A stretch of 7,064 nt of DNA from an uncultured Collinsella sp. (GCA_902478945.1 CABSMX010000097.1:1-7064); one strand, 5' to 3'; counted from the stretch's first letter, positions 1 to 6,239 are shown. The notes: generated from the letters alone by a model not told the origin. A program made the numbers and translations.

Positions 1-342
1 GCTCCTGTTCGAGATCGAAGCCGGGTCCCACCCTTCCGCTTTTAGGTCGGCCAACACCGCCCTGAGCAGCAGGTTCTCTATCTGGTCCTCGTTGAGCCCG
101 GCGAGCGGGCCGGTCGCGGGCGGGGCGTAGATCGACTTGTCGGGGCCCAAGCTGGCCTCCTTCCGGCGCGGTTTCCTCGCACCGATTCTACAGCGCGCCC
201 CGGTGTAGCTGTGCGGGAGGTGCCCCGTCGCCCACTTCTTGGCCGCGCCCACCGAGACCCCCGCGAACTTCGCGGCGGCGGTCGGCCCCATGCCGTCCTC
301 CGTCGCCAGGAGGAAGAGCTCGACCTTCTCCCTGCTGTACAT
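1..342 (-). CDS. IS3-type transposase, N-terminal part (cut by the window edge)
   Basis: An open frame on the minus strand runs from an ATG at 342 to the window edge without a stop, giving 114 codons. The start is supported by GGAGG (348-352), five bases upstream. The protein begins MYSREKVELFLLATEDGMGP. Residues 1-45 look like a helix-turn-helix DNA-binding domain (GPTAAAKFAGVSVGAAKKW, residues 19-37), as in OrfA parts of IS3-family transposases. A basic linker follows (KPRRK, 57-61), then a helical stretch NEDQIENLLLRAVLADLKAE (84-103), which resembles the leucine-zipper-like segment before the DDE integrase core. The catalytic DDE part would lie beyond the contig, so activity cannot be judged. 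The family call is from memory of similar sequences; the HTH plus zipper layout is what can be seen. It is co-directional with the upstream aminopeptidase gene. Confidence 0.65.
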   Translation of the reverse strand, partial: MYSREKVELFLLATEDGMGPTAAAKFAGVSVGAAKKWATGHLPHSYTGARCRIGARKPRRKEASLGPDKSIYAPPATGPLAGLNEDQIENLLLRAVLADLKAEGWDPASISNRS

Positions 343-390
343 GCGAACCTCCAGTCCGGACCGCTTCACGGTCCAACTTTCTGTCCGCAC
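1..390 (-). mobile_element. Partial insertion sequence, IS3-like, with presumed terminal end near 390
   Basis: The transposase frame and about 48 bases upstream of it appear to belong to one IS copy cut by the contig start. Read on the minus strand, the likely terminal sequence starts about 389 with TGCGGACAGAAAGTTGGACC. The TG start and the AAGTTGGACC core fit IS3-family terminal repeats as I recall them. A perfect 6-bp inverted repeat, GGACCG/CGGTCC (358-363 and 369-374, 5-base loop), lies between this end and the transposase ribosome binding site. The opposite IS end is outside the window, so neither the terminal repeat pair nor a target-site duplication can be confirmed. Contigs often break in multicopy IS elements, which fits the left edge falling here. 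Confidence 0.5.
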
Positions 391-476
391 CCCCTTTTGC
401 CTGTTAAAAGGCATGTCTGGGAACTATTTCACCGCAAGTTATAAAGGGCTGGTTGGGCTCGTTTTACGAGGGTGGA
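391..476. other. Short intergenic stretch between IS and aminopeptidase gene
   Basis: No gene is visible. It is more A/T-rich than its surroundings. It holds a small hairpin, TGCCT/AGGCA (398-402 and 409-413), and a 5-bp hairpin CTCGT-TTT-ACGAG just past the aminopeptidase stop (about 459-471). Neither is followed by a T-run on the minus strand, so no convincing terminator separates the aminopeptidase gene from the IS transposase. Read-through from one into the other is possible. Confidence 0.4.
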
Positions 477-1874
477 TTAGGCACGTTCGAGGAAGGCCTT
501 GTAGCCGCGGTAGGCCTCGTAGATATCGGCCTTGTTGGCGACTTCCCACAGGGCGTGCATGGACAGGACGGCAACGCCGGAGTCGATGACGTTCATGCCG
601 TACTTGGCCATGATGTAGGCGATGGTGCCGCCGCCGCCCGCGTTGACGCGGCCGAGCTCGCAGGTCTGGAAGTCCACGCCGGCCTCGTCCATGATGTCGC
701 GGACGAGGGCCACGTACTCGGCGTCGGCGTCGTTGGAGCCACCCTTGCCGCGGCTGCCCGTGTACTTGTTGAAACACAGGCCGCGACCCATGAAGGCGGC
801 GTTCTTGGTCTCGAACTTGCCGGCGTAGCCCGGGTCGAAGCCGGCGGACACGTCGGAGGAGAGCATACGGCTGCGGGCGAGCGCGCGGCGCAGGGCCAGC
901 GGGCTATCCTCGCCGGCGAGCGTCATGATCTCGGCGACGGTGTTCTCGAAGAAGCGGCTCGTCATGCCGGTGGCACCCACGGAGCCAATCTCCTCCTTGT
1001 CGACGATGAGCGTGATGCTCGTGCGCTCCACGCTGGCGACGTCGATCTGGGCAAGCATGGAGGGGTAAGCGCAGACGCGGTCGTCGTGGCCATAGCCCAA
1101 AATCATGGAGCGGTCGAGGCCCATGTCGCGGGCGCGGCCGGCGGGCACGACCTCGATCTCGGCGGAGAGGAAGTCCTCCTCCTCGACGTCGTACTGCTCC
1201 TTGAGGATGTCCAGGAACATCTGCTTGACGGGCTCCTTGGGAGCGTCCTCGTCGTCCTCATCGAATTTGACGGGGCGGCCGCCCACGATCACATCGAGGA
1301 TCTCGGCGTCGACGGCGTCCTTGGCAGGCTTGGACATCTGCTCGCTCGAGAGGTGGATCAGCAGATCGGAGATGGTAAAGACCGGGTCGTCTGCCTTGTC
1401 GCCGATGTTGATGTCGACGGTGGTGCCGTCCTTTTTGCAGATGACGCCCACGAGTGCGAGCGGGGAGGCCACCCAGTGGTAGCTCTTGACGCCGCCATAG
1501 TAGTGCGTGTCGAGATAAGCCATGTCGCCGGCCTCGAAGGCGGGGTTCTGCTTAAGGTCCAGGCGCGGCGAGTCCACGTGGGCGCCCAGGATGTTAAAGC
1601 CCTGCTCGAGCGGGGCGGTGCCCAGGTTGACGAGCATAAGGTCCTTGCCGTGGTTGGCGGCGTACACCTTGTCGCCTGCCTTGAGCGCGCGGCCTTCGGC
1701 GATCACGGTCTCCAGGTCGACGTATCCCGCCCCCTCGGCCATCTTGATGCCGGTCTTGACGCACAGGCGCTCGGTCTTGTTCTCGCTTAAAAACTGCTTA
1801 TAGCCGCGGCAAAGCTCCTCGAGCTCCTCGACTTGCTGTGGCGTGTACTTTTTCCATGCGCAGGGACGCTCCAT
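477..1874 (-). CDS. M18-family zinc aminopeptidase
   Basis: This is a 465-residue cytoplasmic metallo-aminopeptidase of family M18 (aspartyl aminopeptidase/aminopeptidase I type), which removes N-terminal residues from peptides in intracellular peptide turnover. The expected metal and catalytic motifs occur in order: GAHVDSPRLDLK with His99 and Asp101; GYGHDDR with Asp264/Asp265; DKEEIGS with Glu294 (likely general base) and Glu295 (metal); SSDVSAGFDP with Asp341; and LSMHALWE with His440. The length fits the larger members of the family, which form tetrahedral dodecamers. An acidic insert, KFDEDDEDAPKE (203-214), is typical of a surface loop. There is no signal peptide. The frame stays open upstream to 2462, but that extension runs antisense into polA. 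The ATG at 1874 has AAAGGAG eight bases upstream and begins at the expected family N-terminus. It is divergent from polA. Family is sure; substrate preference is not. Confidence 0.95.
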   Translation of the reverse strand: MERPCAWKKYTPQQVEELEELCRGYKQFLSENKTERLCVKTGIKMAEGAGYVDLETVIAEGRALKAGDKVYAANHGKDLMLVNLGTAPLEQGFNILGAHVDSPRLDLKQNPAFEAGDMAYLDTHYYGGVKSYHWVASPLALVGVICKKDGTTVDINIGDKADDPVFTISDLLIHLSSEQMSKPAKDAVDAEILDVIVGGRPVKFDEDDEDAPKEPVKQMFLDILKEQYDVEEEDFLSAEIEVVPAGRARDMGLDRSMILGYGHDDRVCAYPSMLAQIDVASVERTSITLIVDKEEIGSVGATGMTSRFFENTVAEIMTLAGEDSPLALRRALARSRMLSSDVSAGFDPGYAGKFETKNAAFMGRGLCFNKYTGSRGKGGSNDADAEYVALVRDIMDEAGVDFQTCELGRVNAGGGGTIAYIMAKYGMNVIDSGVAVLSMHALWEVANKADIYEAYRGYKAFLERA

Positions 1875-1882
1875 GACGCAGG

Positions 1883-1890
1883 CTCCTTTC
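1883..1890 (-). promoter_or_regulatory. Ribosome binding site fixing the aminopeptidase start
   Basis: GAAAGGAG on the minus strand lies eight bases before the ATG at 1874. It decides the start against several in-frame upstream ATGs, which would give up to 196 extra residues encoded antisense to polA. Confidence 0.8.
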
Positions 1891-1923
1891 GGATCGATCG
1901 TGCTGGTTGATGTACCGTGAGCC

Positions 1924-1932
1924 ATCGTATCA
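1924..1932 (-). promoter_or_regulatory. Possible extended -10 promoter of the aminopeptidase gene
   Basis: The minus strand reads TGATACGAT, a TGn extension followed by TACGAT, about 50 bases before the aminopeptidase start. The hexamer at the -35 distance is poor (TGCCGC near 1947-1952), which is tolerated in extended -10 promoters. This rests on motif likeness only. I see no comparable promoter for polA in the same 166-base gap; TAAACT at 1993-1998 is a weak candidate without a spaced -35. Confidence 0.35.
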
Positions 1933-2026
1933 CGCGCGGGCTCGCGGCGGCAGGGGAGCTTGATGTGCAGTGGCCGCGGGGCGAGGAGCGTGTAAACTGG
2001 AGTGAGCAAACCGTGCCCAGCCCAAA

Positions 2027-2032
2027 GCGAGG
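2027..2032 (+). promoter_or_regulatory. Ribosome binding site fixing the polA start
   Basis: GCGAGG lies eight bases before the ATG at 2041. A GTG at 2002 is in frame but has no properly spaced binding site. It would add 13 residues that do not resemble a polymerase I N-terminus, whereas the protein from 2041 reaches the conserved VIDGNSL motif after nine residues. Confidence 0.7.
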
Positions 2033-2040
2033 TATTCAAT

Positions 2041-4791
2041 ATGTCTGACAAGCGCCGCACCTTTGCCGTTATCGACGGCAACTCGCTCATGCATCGCGCC
2101 TTCCACGCCGTGCCGCCGACCATGAACGCGCCGGACGGTCGCCCCACCAACGCGATCTTTGGCTTTCTGAACATGTTTCTCAAGATGATCGACGCCTTTA
2201 ACCCCGATGGTGTGGTCGTGGCGTTTGACAAGGGCAAGCCGCGCGTGCGCATGGAGATGCTGCCGCAGTATAAGGCGCAGCGCCCTCCCATGGACCCCGA
2301 TCTGCACGCGCAGTTTCCGATGATCAAGGAGCTGCTCGGTGCGCTCAACGTGCCGATTCTGCAGTCCGAGGGCTGGGAAGGCGACGATATCCTGGGAACC
2401 ATGGCGCGCCTGGGTGAGGAGGCAGGCTGCGACATGCTGCTGGTGACCGGCGATCGCGACATGTATCAGCTCGTGACCGAGCACGTCAACGTCGTCTCGA
2501 CCCGCAAGGGCCTGTCCGACGTGGCGATCATGACACCTGAGAGCGTGGATGATCTGTATCACGGCATCACGCCGGCGCTCGTGCCCGATTTTTACGGTCT
2601 GAAGGGCGATACGTCGGACAACATTCCCGGCGTACCGGGCATCGGCCCCAAAAAGGCGAGCGCGCTTATTGCGCAGTACGGCAGCTTGGACGAGGTCATC
2701 GCGCATGCTGACGAGGTCAAGGGCAAGATGGGCGAGAACCTGCGTGCGCACATTGACGATGCGCTGCTGAGCCGCAAGGTCGCAACCATTCGCACCGATG
2801 CGCCTGTCGAGCTCGACTTTGACGAAACGTCCTTCCCGGCGTTTTCTGCCGACGAAGTGTCCGCGGCGCTGGGCACGCTTGGCATTACAGCCATGCAGAA
2901 CCGTTTCTTGGCATTGATCGGTGGCGAGGGTGGGGCAGCGGCCACCGCCAGCGCGTTCGAGATGCCCGCGGTTTCGCGCGCTGCCGCCGGCGATGCCGAG
3001 GCGCTCGCTGCCGCTGCCGCCGAGATCGCTTGCGCGATCGAGGCAGGCGAGTGGATTGCCGCCGTGGTGGACGATGACAAGGAGGAGGGCGCGCTTTTTG
3101 GCCTGACACGCACGCTGTGGCTGGCGACGCCCAAGGGACTGCTTGCGCTTGAGGAGGGCGACGGCGGTGCGCCTGCCGTGGCCGATGGCTTCAACTTCGC
3201 CCACGGCGTGATCGCCGGCGTGCTTGCGCGCCTGTTTATGGAGGGCCGCGTGGCGAGCCCGGATATGAAAGCACTGTTGCATGAGCTTTCGCCCATCGAC
3301 TCTTCCGAGCTTGAGCTCATGGATCCGCTGGCAGTCGATTCCACGCGCATCTTCGATACCGTGGTTGCCGCCTACCTGTTGGATTCCGACCGCTCCGAGT
3401 TTGACGAGGCGCATCTGGCCGATACCTATCTGCAGATGGCGCTGCCTGCGGTGCGCGGTGCAGAGGGTGCCGGCGAGGACGCTCCTGCGCCCGCCGCTCG
3501 CACGGCGGCTTTGACGCTGGCGCTGGTCGCACCGCTGCGCGACCGCATGGCCCGCGAGAACGCCGCCAACGTGTTCGACGGCATCGAGATGCCGCTCGTG
3601 CCGGTGCTTGCCAAGATGGAGCGCGCGGGCATGCTCGTGGACCCCGACCGTCTGCACAGTCTGTCCGAGGGTCTGGCGACCCAGATTACCGAGGTTGAGC
3701 GCAGTATTCGAGACCTGGCGGGTGACGAGACCTTTAACATCGGCAGCCCCATGCAGCTCTCGCATGTGCTGTTTGACGTTATGGGTCTTCCGACCAAGGG
3801 CCTCAAAAAGACCAAGCGCGGCTACTATTCGACCAACGCCAAGGTGCTGAGCGACCTTGCCCGTGACCATGAAATCGTGCGTCTGATCTTGGATTGGCGT
3901 GAGAAGTCCAAAATCAAGTCCACCTATCTGGACACACTGGGCCCGCTGCGCCGCGGTGACGGCCGCGTGCACACCACGTACAACCAGACCATCACGGCAA
4001 CGGGGCGTCTGTCCTCGAGCGACCCGAACCTGCAAAACATCCCGACGCGCTCGGAGCTGGGGCGTACCGTCAAGACGGCGTTTTCGGCAGGCGAGGGAAG
4101 TGTCTTTTTGGCGGTGGACTACTCGCAGATTGAGCTGCGTCTGCTCGCGCATCTCTCGGGCGATGAACATCTGGTACGTGCCTTTAACGAGGGAGAGGAC
4201 TTCCATGCCGAGACGGCCGCGCGCGTATTTGGCGTTCCCGTGTCTGAGGTAACGCCCGACCTGCGCAGCCGCGCCAAGGCCGTGAACTTTGGCATCGTGT
4301 ACGGTCAGCAGGCGTACGGTCTGTCGCAGTCGCTGCACATCTCGACGGCCGAGGCGCGCGACATGATCGACCGCTACTACGAGGCCTATCCGGGCGTGCG
4401 CACGTTCCTCGACAACGTGGTGGCGCGCGCCAAGCAGACGGGCTACGCCGAGACCATGTACGGCCGCCGTCGTCATATTCCGGAGCTCAAGGCCAAAAAT
4501 CCGCAACTCCGCGGCTTTGGCGAGCGCACGGCCATGAACCACCCCATGCAGGGCACCGCCGCCGACATCATCAAGATCGCGATGGCCCGCGTGAGCCGCC
4601 GTCTGGAAGAGGAGGGCTTTGCCGCTCACATGATCCTGCAGGTACACGACGAACTGGACTTTGAGTGCCCGGTCGACGAAGTCGAGCACCTGACCGCCAT
4701 GGTCCAAGACGTCATGGAGCACGTAGTAGACCTCCGCGTACCCCTAATCGCCGAAGCCAGCACCGGCATAACCTGGGCCGACGCCAAGTAA
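2041..4791 (+). CDS. polA: DNA polymerase I
   Basis: This 916-residue protein fills repair gaps and removes RNA primers from Okazaki fragments; E. coli PolA has 928 residues. The 5'-nuclease domain (about 1-290) is intact: Asp12 in IDGNSL, Asp63 in AFDKGKPRVR, Asp115/Asp116 in GWEGDDILG, Asp138/Asp140 in VTGDRDMYQ, and the helix-hairpin-helix region GLKGDTSDNIPGVPGIGPKK with Asp190 and Asp193. The middle domain (about 300-510) keeps the 3'-5' exonuclease fold by likeness (FDTVVAAYLLD, 438-448) but lacks the DxE, NxxxD and YxxxD metal motifs, so proofreading is probably absent. The polymerase domain (about 515-916) has TATGRLSSSDPNLQNIP (652-668), motif A VDYSQIELR with Asp693, motif B RAKAVNFGIVYG with Lys746, Phe750 and Tyr754, and motif C VHDE with Asp870/Glu871. 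Phe750 at the ribose-sensing site is the E. coli/Taq state. The gene stands alone, divergent from the aminopeptidase gene. Confidence 0.98.
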   Translation: MSDKRRTFAVIDGNSLMHRAFHAVPPTMNAPDGRPTNAIFGFLNMFLKMIDAFNPDGVVVAFDKGKPRVRMEMLPQYKAQRPPMDPDLHAQFPMIKELLGALNVPILQSEGWEGDDILGTMARLGEEAGCDMLLVTGDRDMYQLVTEHVNVVSTRKGLSDVAIMTPESVDDLYHGITPALVPDFYGLKGDTSDNIPGVPGIGPKKASALIAQYGSLDEVIAHADEVKGKMGENLRAHIDDALLSRKVATIRTDAPVELDFDETSFPAFSADEVSAALGTLGITAMQNRFLALIGGEGGAAATASAFEMPAVSRAAAGDAEALAAAAAEIACAIEAGEWIAAVVDDDKEEGALFGLTRTLWLATPKGLLALEEGDGGAPAVADGFNFAHGVIAGVLARLFMEGRVASPDMKALLHELSPIDSSELELMDPLAVDSTRIFDTVVAAYLLDSDRSEFDEAHLADTYLQMALPAVRGAEGAGEDAPAPAARTAALTLALVAPLRDRMARENAANVFDGIEMPLVPVLAKMERAGMLVDPDRLHSLSEGLATQITEVERSIRDLAGDETFNIGSPMQLSHVLFDVMGLPTKGLKKTKRGYYSTNAKVLSDLARDHEIVRLILDWREKSKIKSTYLDTLGPLRRGDGRVHTTYNQTITATGRLSSSDPNLQNIPTRSELGRTVKTAFSAGEGSVFLAVDYSQIELRLLAHLSGDEHLVRAFNEGEDFHAETAARVFGVPVSEVTPDLRSRAKAVNFGIVYGQQAYGLSQSLHISTAEARDMIDRYYEAYPGVRTFLDNVVARAKQTGYAETMYGRRRHIPELKAKNPQLRGFGERTAMNHPMQGTAADIIKIAMARVSRRLEEEGFAAHMILQVHDELDFECPVDEVEHLTAMVQDVMEHVVDLRVPLIAEASTGITWADAK

Positions 4792-4825
4792 GGGTACACC
4801 CACAACTCCAAAGTAACCAAAACCA

Positions 4826-4859
4826 GAAGGGGGCTCCTTGCCAACAAGGAGCCCCCTTC
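4826..4859 (+). terminator. Hairpin terminator after polA
   Basis: GAAGGGGGCTCCTTG (4826-4840) pairs perfectly with CAAGGAGCCCCCTTC (4845-4859) across the loop CCAA, a 15-bp G/C-rich stem 34 bases after the polA stop. The following bases (ATTCCAAATAA) are not a good T-run, so it may act as a terminator with weak slippage or as an mRNA 3'-end stabiliser. Confidence 0.75.
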
Positions 4860-4893
4860 ATTCCAAATAATCAGCCAAGTATCTAGACGCCAA

Positions 4894-5086
4894 GACGCCA
4901 TCTTGGCGGCAGGTAAGTCAACGTAGCCATGCCCGGGGCCTGCCGTTTGATTTTTGTAGATTCCGCACGAGCCGAAGAGCACTTAATGTGCTCTTCGAGC
5001 GAGCCCAGGACCTGACCGAGCAAAAATCAAACGACCGGCCCCGGGCATGGCGACGAGATGGATTAACGAGCCGCCAAGATGGCGTC
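4894..5086. repeat. 193-base imperfect inverted repeat between convergent polA and HAD genes
   Basis: Three nested arm pairs are visible. GACGCCATCTTGGCGGC (4894-4910) is the perfect complement of 5070-5086 (17 bp). Positions 4926-4956 pair with 5021-5051 (29 of 31 positions, including GCCATGCCCGGGGCC and CGTTTGATTTTTG). The centre CGAAGAGCAC/GTGCTCTTCG (4973-4982 and 4988-4997) closes a 5-base loop. Internal loops of 15 and 18 bases separate the outer two pairs. Positions 4957-4972 and 4998-5020 are not paired in this layout. The right outer arm is coding: it holds the last codons of the HAD gene (DAILAA). A local 8-bp hairpin, CGCCAAGA/TCTTGGCG (4888-4895 and 4901-4908), competes with the outer pair. 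The element could be a bidirectional terminator, a MITE/REP-like repeat, or an old inverted duplication of the HAD 3' end. Confidence 0.85.
4907..4955 (+). terminator. Possible second polA terminator inside the inverted repeat
   Basis: CGGCAGG (4907-4913) pairs with CCTGCCG (4939-4945) and is directly followed by TTTGATTTTT (4946-4955). This is a G/C-rich stem with a T-rich tail on the plus strand. The 25-base loop is long but contains the near-palindrome GCCCGGGGC. The matching T-rich stretch in the other arm, read on the minus strand, lacks an equivalent 7-bp stem. Confidence 0.4.
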
Positions 5087-5890
5087 GATGAGCGTCAGTA
5101 CGCCCCCGTCGTTGTTGCTCGGAATACGCCACTTGGCATGCGCGTTCATGTGCTCCTCGGCATTGTCCACGATAAAGCTGTGTCCGACGCGCTCCAGCAT
5201 GGGGATGTCGTTGTACGTATCGCCAACGGCGGCGGCGTCGGCGATATCGATGCCGAGCTGCTCGCACAGGTGCGCGACGCCCGACCCCTTGTCGACGCCC
5301 AGATTCATAAAGTCGATCCACTCGCGGCCAGCATTGGTGACGTAGAGCTGACCCGAGAATGCAGGGCCGTAGTCCTCGCGAAACGCTGGCTCGGCATCGT
5401 AGGCGGGGAAGAAGATCGAAATCTTGTTGGATTCGACGTCAAGGCCCTCAAAGCTATCGACGTAGTTGATTGTGTTGTAGTAGACGCTGATCTCGTCGTG
5501 GTATTGATGGTCGCGGGCAAGTACGTAGAACTCGTCGAAGCAGCACAGGACGGGGACGGCGCGCGGATCCTCCGAGGTGCGGCTCAAGACCTGCTGATAC
5601 AGCGCCACATCGATAGTGCTCTTATAGATGTAGTTGCCGCGATATATCACGCATGCGCCGTTATCGGGGCAAAAAGCGATGCGGCTCTTGATGTCCTCAA
5701 ACATCTCCTCGAGTTTTGGGGCGGGTCGTCCGCTGGCGGGGCAGAACACGATGCCAGCCTCGGCGAGCTTGTCTAGACGCTCGTCGAGGCCCTGAGGCAG
5801 AACGCGCTCGTCGGTCAGTAACGTCTTGTCCATATCGACGGCGAGAATCTTAATGTTGCCGATATTGGCGTCTGATTCGTAAGTCTGCAT
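5063..5890 (-). CDS. Cof-type HAD-superfamily phosphatase (HAD-IIB), substrate unknown
   Basis: This is a 275-residue cytoplasmic haloacid-dehalogenase-type hydrolase. All four family motifs are present: motif I AVDMDKTL with nucleophile Asp19 and acid/base Asp21; motif II ASGRP with Ser53; motif III Lys201 in DKGSGVAHL; motif IV AVGDTYNDIPML with Asp224 and Asp228. The large stretch between motifs II and III (about 85-195) is the type IIB cap, which sets substrate choice. Members act on sugar phosphates, nucleotides, pyridoxal phosphate or flavin phosphates, and the sequence does not tell which. The start at 5890 has AAAGG eight bases upstream (5899-5903). A short N-terminal extension, MQTYESDANIGN, precedes the first strand. 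Its last codons form one arm of the long inverted repeat, and it converges on polA. It is divergent from the argG leader. Family is sure, function open. Confidence 0.93.
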   Translation of the reverse strand: MQTYESDANIGNIKILAVDMDKTLLTDERVLPQGLDERLDKLAEAGIVFCPASGRPAPKLEEMFEDIKSRIAFCPDNGACVIYRGNYIYKSTIDVALYQQVLSRTSEDPRAVPVLCCFDEFYVLARDHQYHDEISVYYNTINYVDSFEGLDVESNKISIFFPAYDAEPAFREDYGPAFSGQLYVTNAGREWIDFMNLGVDKGSGVAHLCEQLGIDIADAAAVGDTYNDIPMLERVGHSFIVDNAEEHMNAHAKWRIPSNNDGGVLTLIDAILAAR

Positions 5891-5976
5891 AAAACGCGCC
5901 TTTCGGTTTCCAGAATGTTTCGGGTGATTGACCCTCTACTTGGTAGTCGGGCGTATTTTCGCAGGATTGGCGCATA

Positions 5977-5994
5977 TTTGCATCATCATTCACA
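5977..5994 (+). promoter_or_regulatory. ArgR-box-like operator 1 upstream of argG
   Basis: TTTGCATCATCATTCACA agrees with the general ARG box pattern TNTGAATWWWWATTCANW at 15 of 18 positions by my count. Its dyad is TGCAT-N4-ATTCA. It lies about 75-90 bases upstream of the predicted argG transcription start, farther than typical repressor operators. It could also act on the divergent HAD gene. ArgR binding is inferred from the motif and the gene downstream. Confidence 0.4.
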
Positions 5995-6000
5995 AAGTAA

Positions 6001-6015
6001 TGAAAAAACTTTTCA
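6001..6015 (+). promoter_or_regulatory. Operator-like dyad 2 (possible second ARG box)
   Basis: TGAAAA-AAC-TTTTCA is a perfect 6-bp dyad with a 3-base centre. Its centre lies about 22 bases from that of the first dyad, close to the 21-base spacing of paired ARG boxes. Its half-site gap is one base longer than the ARG consensus, so the assignment is weaker than for the first site. Confidence 0.3.
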
Positions 6016-6033
6016 GAAATTTGAATTTGTCGC

Positions 6034-6061
6034 TTGTGCTGCGGGCACTTTAGCGTAATAT
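6034..6061 (+). promoter_or_regulatory. Likely argG promoter
   Basis: TTGTGC (6034-6039) and TAATAT (6056-6061) are separated by 16 bases in an A/T-rich stretch. Transcription would start near 6068, just before the first leader stem-loop. The -35 is a partial match. TATAGC (6059-6064) is an overlapping alternative -10. Confidence 0.45.
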
Positions 6062-6068
6062 AGCGACC

Positions 6069-6125
6069 ATCGAAAACGGAGACGGAAAAACAACCGCTTA
6101 CCGAGGAAAAGGTACCGTTTGCGAT
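6069..6125 (+). ncRNA. 5' stem-loop of the argG leader RNA
   Basis: ATCGAAAACGG (6069-6079) pairs with CCGTTTGCGAT (6115-6125) at 10 of 11 positions. An inner TACC/GGTA stem (6099-6102 and 6111-6114) is possible. It sits at the predicted 5' end of the transcript, where such a stem could protect the RNA. It matches no riboswitch class that I recognise. No regulatory role can be shown from sequence alone. Confidence 0.4.
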
Positions 6126-6164
6126 ATTAGAATTGCGCCCGGCGATAGGTGAAAGGAGAGGCAG

Positions 6165-6239
6165 ATGCAGTTCGTAAAGATCATCACTACTGCAGACAAT
6201 GCCATCCGACGCCAGCGCGCAATTTCCCGACGACGATAA
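6165..6239 (+). CDS. Arginine-rich leader peptide of argG (24 residues)
   Basis: A 25-codon ORF starts at an ATG that has AAAGGAG (6152-6158) six bases upstream, a stronger site than that of argG itself. The peptide starts MQFVKIITTADNAI and ends RRQRAISRRR. Arg15, 16, 18, 22, 23 and 24 make six arginines in the last ten residues. Four of these six codons are CGA, including three in a row just before TAA. None of the six arginine codons in the visible argG is CGA; they are CGC or CGT. A short ORF dense in codons for the pathway's own end product, placed before a biosynthetic gene and followed by alternative hairpins, is the classic layout of a ribosome-mediated attenuator. The peptide itself is then probably without function. 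A chance ORF is the alternative, but the ribosome binding site and the end-clustered arginines argue against it. Confidence 0.72.
   Translation: MQFVKIITTADNAIRRQRAISRRR

Noticed and set aside
188..376. 62-codon minus-strand frame near the left end
   Set aside because: It is a frame-shifted shadow of the transposase frame and contains the presumed IS end.
453..1790. 445-codon plus-strand frame across the aminopeptidase gene
   Set aside because: It is the antisense shadow of a gene with all M18 motifs, rich in V/G/A/H/D repeats, with no ribosome binding site of note.
1875..2462. N-terminal extension of the aminopeptidase up to 2462
   Set aside because: The added stretch runs antisense into polA, is Ser/Pro/Arg-rich without family likeness, and the start at 1874 has a good ribosome binding site.
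1930..4722. 930-codon open frame on the minus strand across the whole of polA
   Set aside because: It is antisense to an unambiguous polA. Its composition is the R/H/G/A/L-rich pattern of a shadow frame in G/C-rich DNA, and no motif is recognisable.
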